Assembly (NCBI GenBank): GCA_014526335.1
Contig: JACTAT010000094.1
Span: 1 to 64,000 of the forward strand
Source of the DNA: Chrysaora quinquecirrha
Lineage: Eukaryota; Cnidaria; Scyphozoa; Semaeostomeae; Pelagiidae
Direction: 5' to 3'
DNA length: 64,000 bases
The translations under genes were made by a program, and so were the position numbers. Of the stretch, positions 1 through 33,600 are shown one piece after another. The stretch's first letter is position 1. The number at the start of each line of letters is the position of its first letter. The notes below the pieces were generated by a model. The model ran no database searches, was not told the origin of the DNA, and saw only the letters and a program-made list of their open reading frames with translations.

Positions 1-643
1 AAAAAACAGTAGATAAGAGTTTTATGGACTAGGGGTGTATCAGTCAGGGGGCAGCACTGTAATGGAGTAATATGGAGAATGACACTAAAGACATATACCT
101 ACAGCAAAATATAGAGGAAACCTGATTTCTCAAATTTGCTTAACTTGTGAATGAGATAGAGCACACTAACCAAGGAAATTAGAGAGAGAAAGAGGTAAAG
201 ATAAGGAGGCAAGAGAAGCGACAGGGGGACAACAATTTGTTTCATCAGAGGCAGTCCCGTCTATCTAAAATTAGGTGGTGTACAATATCATACACAGAAA
301 GTGCTTAATTGATTGTAAAACAATAGGCATGGGCGGGACTGTTATGAGGCCCGCGTTACACAACTTCGGATTGATCTCAACTTGTCCTCAACAATCCGAA
401 GCAATCCACCAATTAGATTACGCGACTTTAGATTGCCTTCGATCGACCCTTTTATCTTCCTGTTACAAACCGTTGGGTATGCTACGCAGGGGAAAACCGG
501 TGATTCGTATTTTTGCGGAGGGGTGATTCTCTCCAGTTGGGGATTTCGGAGAGAAAATAACTTCAGAGTTAAGAATCAAATTGCCTGATGTCGTGTAACT
601 TAAATCCAGGCCCGTACAACGGTGGGGGGGGGGATATACTTAC
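1..643. other. Left-edge segment, no gene recognised
   Basis: By position this is an intron of the ABCC4-like gene downstream of the 644-769 exon. It holds a run of G at about 622-633 and no open frame with ABCC or other protein similarity on either strand. Confidence 0.4.
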
Positions 644-23693
<23,050 letters not shown>

Positions 23694-25573
23694 TTCGCCT
23701 TGAAGCTTTAGTTTTAACTACAGCGTCAATAAAATCGCCTAGATTTATTGCTTGAGTCGTTAGTTTCGTTTCCTTTGAGTTGGAAAGAAAAGTTTCTTTA
23801 AATAAATTAGTGTGTACAACTTAACCATTCACTTGGGCTAGACTTCTTGAGTCGTCCACCACACCAACACCCCGCTACAACTACCAGTTTGAGCGATCTC
23901 ATTTTAGTGTTGGCCTCGGTCTCATGAGCGATAACAGGGACTCAGGTAATAAGTCTACTTAATTGAAGCGACCTTTCATCTTATCCTGAGGCGCACGCGC
24001 AACGTAACGGCATTGAGAGGCAGAGAACAATTTTTGATTAAAATCATGATGAAATGTAAATGGTAAAACGATGTAGAATATATATAGAAATTTCTATTGT
24101 GCAGTTATGTGCAAAACCCATGAAATCACAAATTATAAGATATATTTATTTGATGAAGATTAGAAAAATAAAATTTCATATCTATTTTACTTAGAAGAGA
24201 GATATTCGAAAAATAATTATTAAAACTAAATTCTAATAAAATATTTAGTTAATAATCATTCACATCATGCTATCAGATTGATCAAATATTTGAAGCGATT
24301 TTGACTCTTGAGGGGGATGTCACGTAACTGATCAGATCTTTTACGCTATATCTTCAAGAATGGGTTAAATTGAAGTTATCTAAGAAAATATGACTCACCC
24401 TACACGCTTTTTTATAACGAACCACTATATAAGGAGCCCACATCACATGTTGAAGGCCGAAAAATTTTAAGAGCTTATACTACTAAAGACAAAATCGCTA
24501 AGGAACTTTTCATTTTGATTATTAGTATCCCTTTAAACAATCAAGAATTAGAAAAGTCGCGCAGTCAAAAGTCGTACAGATTGTATGTTACGCTTGCATC
24601 AATTGTTTTATCGAGTAGTTTCCTTGCTTACATACAAGTGTCTCTGAAAAATAGTCACGACACTAAATGTGGAGTTAACTACTAAGGAACTTTTTGTAGT
24701 ACAATTTTTAAAAAAGCGGTCCAAAAATACGGAACTTTAGAAACTAGGACTTGAGCTACGTTCTCTATAAAATAAAAAGCGTGTAAGGACAAAGCGTTGC
24801 TCGATTAACGTGGGTTAGACCCACAACAGCGACGACACACATAAAGCATTGACAATAGACGGGCTAAGCAGATATATCCTTCAAGTGACTTCCTATCCCT
24901 TCCCTTTTTGATCAAGATACATCTTATATACTAAAAGCTCTACCTCTACCTAAAAACCTATGAAAATCATTTAAAGTTGCAATCAAAATGTTATGAATTA
25001 CTGCTATAAAGTCGATTACACGCACTCTTTATCAGGAAACTTGGGTATGAACAAGATAGGAGAGATTCTTAATTTCGGAATTTGATTTGCATAATTTATC
25101 AATATTCCTAACTGACTTTTCTTCCTGAATTCTGCTATTACTTCTTTCTTTCTAATTTTTAAGGAGGGCCGTCTAGGGGTTCTAGGGAACGTGGGAATTA
25201 GAAGATTAAAAGGGAATAAGGGTACTAAGAACATCTTCAACGCGATTTTAACACTATTTCGTCTCAAATAAAGTGGAATTTCCTTTTTTTCTTCCATTTT
25301 CTTTCCTCTTATATATGAGATTTTGGTAAATCATACCCATGTTTAGAGAATTTCAGCACCCAGAGCCCACCCATTTGGGCGGCACATCGGTACCCAAATC
25401 ATATTAAGTGACCTGCACTTAGTACCATTCGGCTTTCAGGAAGGTAGTTTCTTACAAAAAATGCATGTAATGATTCAAAATCAATGATAAATCAAATAAA
25501 CTATCATATAGACTCTATTTTATCAAACCAGAGAGTAAAAATGCATTAAAGTCCAGTGATAAAGACCAGTTGA
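23694..25573. other. Intergenic region upstream of ABCC4-like, downstream of SSUH2
   Basis: Holds the presumed promoter of the ABCC4-like gene (no TATA box identified), a palindromic dispersed repeat at about 23880-23965 and a TA-flanked inverted-repeat element at 24401-24785. No gene is recognised. Both neighbours are on the minus strand, head to tail. Confidence 0.5.
24401..24785. mobile_element. TA-flanked CACGC inverted-repeat element
   Basis: Ends TACACGCTTTTTTATAACGA and its approximate complement ATAAAATAAAAAGCGTGTA. Same family as 59348-59849. Non-coding. Confidence 0.8.
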
Positions 25574-28500
25574 TCACAAGATGGAGCAACCACAACAGCA
25601 CTGTTGGGGGTAATCAGGACAGTATACTTTCTTCTCGATACCATAAACCCAGAAACGATATTCTTTGTCCTGCCAAGAAACGACGGCCTCGTTCACAGGA
25701 ACGACACGCAAATTATGTCTCTGAAAATATCAAGAAAAAATACCATGTAAGCATTGAGAACCACTGATAGACTCACTACAAAAGTCGTAGATTCGCTCCC
25801 AGCCCCCCACGCAACACAGCCCGCTCATACCATTAACAACAGCAACAACCTTTTTTTTTTGTTTTACATTTTTTGAATGAATTGAAGTGAGGTGAAGGCA
25901 GCGAGAACTACGACTCATGTAGTAAGTCTAAACCACTGAGTTATTGAAAGGGTTACACCTAGACTTGCTTCCCAAGTCCCTAACTTTCGCTCACATTGAA
26001 TTGAATTGATGTTGTTGTTGTTCGCTCAGTTAGTTTGAGCGTCCAGCAATTCAATTCAATAGCGATAACCACGACTCATGTAGTAAGTCTAGGTTACACC
26101 CTGGCCAAGCGATCAAACATTGTTGGTCAAACATTTGAAACTTGCTTTTCCAGCAAACTGTTGACCGTTTGGCCAAGTCCAAAAACACTGCCTCTCAAAC
26201 ATTTCTTTTGTTTTTAAAGTGCGCAACAGCTTGCAAAATTTCAGCACCTAGCAATATTTCTTAGCAACCGGGTGTTCGCAGTTGCGCATGCGCTGTTCCA
26301 AATATTGAACAGCAATGTTTTCCGACGTGGCAAAACGGTCAAACATTTGTCTTTGATGGTTTGGCCAGGGCATTAGATCACGATTGGCTTTGTAATTGAT
26401 ATCTTTATACCGTACATAATTTAGGTAGAATTTTCGACAATGGAGATTTACCGTACATAAATGTAAATATTGGCAATTTGTGTGTAAGGCACTGTATCGG
26501 CAAAATCCAGCTTCATTCAACATTCAACTGCCTATTCATTCTTCAGCACTACAGTACATCCCCGCATATAAGATCCTTTGAGTTTTTATTCAGGGTATTG
26601 TTTAAGAAACAATAGGCTATTGTCTAGTCCATTGCTTTCTCCAAAAAATCAGCCTGAAGGTTCTTATTTTGTTGGTTCTTATATGTGGGGATCTACTGTA
26701 TTTTGCAATTTTGCTTACCATCAAGTTCACGTTTAAAGCGAAAGAAAGGATTCGAGTCCCAGTTTTTCTGCCCTAGGAGGCATTTAATCAAGAATTTTAC
26801 TTTTTGTGAGTTACTTGCATCTTGTTTCCAGAGTTTCTACAGATATTCATAACATTTACTGTTACAGATTCCTTTTCTCTCTTCTTTGTCTATCATTATT
26901 CGTGATTTAGAAATCAAATCCGCTGCATTACCTCTCCTAAAGCAACAGCAATCAAGGTTGCACGCGGAGAGATTCCCTTACTCAAGATATCTACCATTTC
27001 CCAGAAAAATGTCGCGTCGACCTAGACCTCCTTTTAAATTGCGAAGAAGAGGCTCCTTTCAGATATAAAATTTTTCGTGACAGGTTTCTTACAAAAACAG
27101 GTTGATAAATGTTTTCTCACCTGGCGATGTATGATATTCTCATTTGCATAACGACTGTGATCATTCACAATGCGCTGCGAGGCAGCATTTATTTCTTGGA
27201 CAAAGAAAGAGGTCAGTGGAAAAACCTGGAAAAACAAAACAAAAGTTTTACCATAAAATGCCCACATTCATGGTCTAAAATGCTTTGTTATAAATAGCTT
27301 TGGATAAGAAATAAACTGGACAAAGGGGGGGGGGCTAAAAGGCCAAAACAGCCTATTAAACCCTTCCTCACTGAATTAAGTCCGTTTAGAATATGCAGAT
27401 CAATTCTATAATATACTTGTCATCATAAAGCTTGTCAAAAACTTTACCGCTTCGGTACTGACTACACATCGGGTAAGCTGTTTGACGCTTTGCAATATTT
27501 TGCGTCTAATCAACAGCCCTCATCAAAAAAGCCTCTAAACAAATGCATGAAGAGTAAGAACAATCATATCTCCCTCCAACTCCCTTGCAAGTTCTGCACC
27601 CCAGTGGTAAAACCTGGTCTCACAGCTCTTCCTTCTTCTGCAGATCTGGAAGTTACCCCAGTTACTATATTTCCCTGAAAGGTATAACCTTTCGAAATTT
27701 TAAAAAACGCGTAAATAAACTAGATCTTTCTCCCTTTCACAAATCTATCTCCTTCATTGTAGGGGCTGTTCTTGACCCTTGGTGGCCTTTTCCTTACATC
27801 GCCAGTTTCCTCGTTTTATCGTGTTGCTATTTAAGTTTTAATTGATCGATAAAGTGATCATAGCAATTATGAGCTCTGGTATTGCTTTTTTTATTCAAAC
27901 ATCTTGAAGAATCTGTATCTGGAAAAAATCTATTGATAAAAAATCTCTGACGTACTCTTGGATATTCTTGTCCAAATATTTGAGTTCCATTAACTTGGGT
28001 GATAAGTTGATCAGGTAGGGCAGTTCTTTCATCAACATGTTCTCCAAGCATGATTTTCCTAGAAAAAATTCAATACACATAAACTAAACGACAGACCTGT
28101 TCCTCATAGACAAAGGGTTGGCAGTTACAATCACATCTATTGGTCTTCTTGCTGAATCCGCGAGCTGGCTCGTGTTTAAAACGCAATACCAATTCAGCTT
28201 CCCTTTCTTAGTGGTGCATTTCGATCCGCATCTGGGTATAAATTCCACCAAAGCAATGGTTTCGGTATGTTTCTGACTCTTATGTGTACTCTGAGAAATG
28301 TCAGATGAAAAAGATTCTTAAGTAGTACCTGCGCTTGTATCAAAGAGATTTCTCCTAGTAGCGTAATGGAATTTAGTGAGATTGGGTCCTTATGCAGTTA
28401 CGGCGAAGCGAATCGAGCCTTGAAGGTGCTGTGGCGTCGTGGTGTAATCCAGCTGACTCGTGGTGTCAGAAGCTCAGTGTGGTCAGGGTTAGAGCCCAGC

Positions 28501-30588
28501 CACGGTAGCGTCACAGCCATGGTCGAGGTTTCGATTAGCAAACCTACTACTGAGATCCTAGCCACTGGCGCTAAAACACCATTTCACCTTCACCTTGAGT
28601 GAGAGAACATTTTTAAAACATTGTTTATGGGATGAATGGTCTTAGGAAGCCTTCTAGCATACAATGGCTGTCAAATCTAGTTGGAACGTCCTAGGATTTG
28701 CGTATGAATCACTTAAATTTTCGGAAAATCTAGCATATTCAAGAGAAAAGCCCCCCCCCCCCCTTCTCAAACAATGTTGAGACTATTAATGATTCTCTTA
28801 GCAATCGTGTGAGGGAGGAAAGTTTAGTGCTAAACAACATTGTTCATTGGGAAGGAAGAGGAGAGTGAAGCAATAGCAGGCAATAAAAGACAATTGCTGC
28901 ATAGCCGTTCCAATAATTCTGGCAGCCATTGTAGTATGGCCAAAACGCACACAATACGAAAAATTTTTCGGGAGACCCTTTGGTCGGGGGCCCTTAGTTA
29001 TTGAACTAAGGGAGCCTACACTGCGTTACGCCATTGCCTTCTCCTCTTCCTCTGTATCCTGAAATTTTTGTAGAAATCAGACACTATTTACTGTCTTATA
29101 TTAATTAAATCATGTTAGATAAGAATGATCCAAAACAAAGTCTTACCACTCAACAGTGAGTCTAATATACGTCTTCACTCTACCATTGCCTTTGCATTCA
29201 TTGCAAACGGTTTCACCACGACCATGACAGTGAGTGCAACTAAAAGCATAAAAAATCAGAAAATATGTTCTACCACTTCCGAATAGTCATAATTACTAGA
29301 AAACATAATATGAAAAGAAGTATCGTCAGATAACGCAGAACATCTCAGCTCAAAACATCTGAAGACTTTTCGGAACAATTCAATGAGATAGCTAGCCCCC
29401 CCCCCCCGAAAAATTACAATTTCACACCAGTCATCCAAGGGAATATTATTTCTATAAGGGGGATGAAATTTCTTATACACCACTCAAATGAAAAAAGACC
29501 TACCTTTTGTGACCATGACCATTGCATGACAGACAGGTTTCACGGACATCACCCATATGCAAATGACCATCGCCATGGCACCTCGTACAATCTTCCTGCA
29601 TTAAGAACATGAAAATATAAGAATCGATACACCAGATGACAGTGGATTGAATTTTGTCCAGAACTCGAACATAGTCTATACTATGTATCGTATTTCTTCG
29701 AAAAAGCGTCCTTCCTCGAATACCGTAAATCATCGAATTAGCCCCCTGAGGGCTTAATCATTTGTCATTATTTTGGAGGGGGGTTTATTCGAAGCGGGGG
29801 CTTATTCGAGGTGGGGGCTTAAACGAGGGGGCTTATAAAATTATTCACCAAAGTATGACTTATCATCGACTTGTAGAATGCATTTTTCTGTCATGACTCG
29901 ATAAAGTACCAATATGGGGGGCTCAAAAGGCTAACACCAACAGTGTCAGGGGTAGGGACTTATTCATAGAGGGCTTATTAAAAATTTCTCGCTCTAGGGT
30001 AGGGGCCAATTCGAGGGGGGCTTATTTGAGGATTTACAGTAGGCACCCTCTTTGGATTGAGGTGCCTATTACTGACACTGACATCCCTTAACTAATGTAT
30101 GTGCAAGCTGTTGATGGGAGAATCAAGAAACACCTTCTGCCATTTATAGCAAAACTCACTTTTCATCAGAACGTTTGTTTAATCATAAATACTCGAATGG
30201 TTTCTACACTTCGAAACGGATTTATAAATAAGCACCCCGGGCACTTAATCAAGGAGATATGGTACATACAGTCGAACCTCGATATCTCTCAAACGCCCTA
30301 GTGGACTTGAAATTTGCTCAGAAAATTGTTCAAGATAACTTGGCAAGTAAAAATTAGGGGAGACAGAAAAATATTCGACACTTCGCTAAAGCCATACCCT
30401 TCCCTTTCCATGACAATGCTTGCATCTTATGTGGCCTTTTCCTCTGCACATATGACAGCTCTAGGAAATATAAACAAAAAACATAAACAAAGACATCAAT
30501 AGAATAATAATAATAATCAAAAGCAGGAGAACAAGAAAAATTAAAAGAAGACGAAGAAGAAGAAGAAGAAGAAGAAGAAGAAGAAAAA

Positions 30589-30619
<31 letters not shown>

Positions 30620-33600
30620 AAGAAGAAAACAAGAAAAACAAGAAGAAGAAGAAGAAGAAGAAGAAGAATAAGAAAAAGAAGAAGAAGAAGAAAAAGAAGA
30701 AGAAGAAGAAAAAGAAGAAGAAAGGATGAGACGAAGATGTACTAGAATAAGAAGGGAAAGAGGAAGAACAAGACAAGAACAAAAAAGATGAAGATAAAGA
30801 TAAAAATAAAGATAAAAATAAAGACAGGAAAGAAGAAAAATCAGCCCAAGAAGAGGAAGAAGAAGAAGGAGAATCAGAATATGAAGCAGTAAAACATAGA
30901 GGATGTGAATAAAAAGAAGAACAAGCAGAACAATATAAGGAAAAATAATAGAAATAAGACGAACAACATAAAAAAACATCGCTATGAAGAAGGAAAACAA
31001 GATAAAGATCAAAAGGGCCTATATATAACAAGAGCAAGATCAAAAATGAAAACAATCTGATGAAATGTAATACCAAGAATAGGAATAAGAAGATTTGGAT
31101 GATAAAAAGAGAATATCGCAAATAAAAAGAAGAAGAAAAGAATTAGCATAAACAAAGACACAAACAGAAGAAGAAGAATAATAAAAGCAAAAGAAGAAGA
31201 AGAATTAAAAGCAGAAGAAGGAGGATGAGAAGAAGAAATAGAAGTAGAATAGAAGAAGGATTAGACGAAGATAAAGTAGAAGAAGAGTGGGAAAAAGAAA
31301 GAGGAAGGACAAGCATAACATGAAGACGAAGAAGAAGAAGGTAAAAAGGAAAGAAGATAAAAGTTAAGAAGAAGGAGACAAGTAGAATACAAAGAATAGC
31401 AATAATAAGATTGGGTTGGTAAAAAAAGCAGAAGAAGGAAAGATTCAAAGAGCCTTAAAGATGACTAAGGAACCTGCAAATTATTGCCTAACCTGAGAAT
31501 AAAAATTACGCATATTTCATTTTAAGGCCTTTCATATGTGCACTAAAATTAAATTATTTCTGAAGCACAAGTAAACAGACTCTTACCTTAACACTTGCAG
31601 TGTGAGGAATTTCTGTATGCAGTTTTGTGGGCTGAAAAGGTGGAGGATGCTGAACTAAAATTGACCATGGCATTGGAGCAGGTCCATTTTGTGGTCCATC
31701 AATCGCTCCACCAGTGTAGGGTTCTTGATGCCAGTTGAAAGTTCTTGATTCAATGAATGTTTCCAACTTATACTGTGGATTTGAAATTATTGTTTATTTG
31801 TGATTATTATAATCATAATTGAAGATTATTAAGCCTATAATAACTGTTTCCGATGGCAATAGCAGAAAATATTAACCCGAAGCCGTCACAAAACCGAGCT
31901 CTCCTAATGATTGCAAAACTCGTAGCGTGTTTAAAGATATTACAACGAAGCCATTTGGTGCTGCATTCTAAATCCATAAATTTCGAACGTTTAACGTAAT
32001 GAGCAGGCATTACCGGATAATAATGTCCTATCATTACGTCGCATTCGAACGTTTTCAGCCAATCAGATTGCATAAAAGAAGTTGCTGCCCTGATCATAGG
32101 GTAATAACATATTATAGTACAGTGACAAAATGATGCAAGCGAATGTTTCACGAAAGTGCATAATGAAATTACCCTGGGTGCAAAACCACTCCATGTGTAG
32201 AAGTCTAACATGACAAGTTCGCCATTGCCTTAGAAAGAACCATCTAAACAACATGCTTCCTCCAAAGAGCCTCGGGTGTGCTTATTAAATTTTCAATGGT
32301 TTTTGGGGGGCACACACATTCCAAAAATCAACAAACTTGAAAACAGCAATTTAACATACATGGAAAGCACTAGATGCTTTCATATCTTTAATAACCATGT
32401 CATGCGCAGGACTCTTGCCATAGCAACAGTTTTCAGCTACGAAAAGTTGCAAAGCTTCTTTGGCCTGATCATCAGAAATAGCTGCAGCTCTAAAGAAAGA
32501 CGTATACTTAAGATCTATAAACAAAAACCTCTTAAACGGGAGGGTAACCTTGGGCTGTGTGACTTGGAGAGTTGCTTGACGATTTCATTGAGCTCTGCTC
32601 AATGGAAAAGTTGCTCCTCGTTGGCTCCCTGGCCATGCAGCCCAGATTCGAGTCCCACTTATTGCGGTATGCCACTGGTGGAAAAATCTATCCTAGTGTT
32701 TGCTCGGTTTGCTATTCATGACAAATAGATATAAACCACTAATTTATACCCTACTGAAATCGACAAAACGTTTTTAACATTCGGGTAAGCCTTGGGGTCA
32801 GAAAATTTGGGTTTATGGGCTTTTCATCAAGGATTGCTTTGTTGTTTAACGACCTTGTAGGCTTAGCATTATATTTGGCTTCATTTAGGAAAATAGGGTA
32901 ATGCTTAAGCTTAGAAGTGTGAGTGTTAAGCTATGGCTAAACTGGGAGACTTGCGCATGCGATACTGCATTCGGCGTGTCCCCTAGGGTGGCCAAACATG
33001 CGAGTGATAAGCAAGTAACATGTCCCCCGAGTCGCGGAAATAAGAAATGTTTCTGTTGTCTCCACAAAACATTTGCGTGTCTCTTGCTACAAATTTTGTC
33101 GCGCGCTTCAAAGTTTCTGAGGTGGCTAAACGAGGAGACACGGAGGGGACATCAAAGTCACGCGCGACATGTCTCCTAGTTTAGCCAAGCCTTTAGCGTC
33201 AGTAAATGTTAGCTAATAGACCCTGGCCAAACAATCAAAATCAAATATTTTTCGTCAAACATTTGAAATTTGCTTTACAGGCAATGTTTGACCGTTTGGC
33301 CACGCCACAAAACACTGTTTGACAAGTAAAATGGATTTAAAATCTTGTATCATGTATCAGCAAAATATGTTTGATAAGCAATGTTTTGTCATGTAGACGA
33401 ACGGCGAAACAACATTGTGTTTGACGTTTACAAGCAAGTTTGAAATGTTTGAAAAACAATGTTTGATAGTTTGGCCAGGGCCTTTGAGTTAGCACTTGAG
33501 TTATACTTAGCATAATTAGCGTGTATGAATTTTTAGCCACATCATAAAGCATTGCTTGTCCAATACTTTTTGCCGGCTATCTCTAAATCAGGAACATCGG

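Noticed and set aside
30354..31121. 255-codon open frame on the minus strand
   Set aside because: Composed almost only of Phe, Leu, Ser and Tyr because it reads through the pyrimidine tract of an SSUH2 intron. Only its start region overlaps a true exon (30398-30460), in a different frame.
32560..32680. tRNA gene or SINE from the GATTCGAGTCCCAC text
   Set aside because: A B-box-like match exists (also near 22790 and 26750) but no cloverleaf could be drawn and no A-box at a proper distance was convincing.
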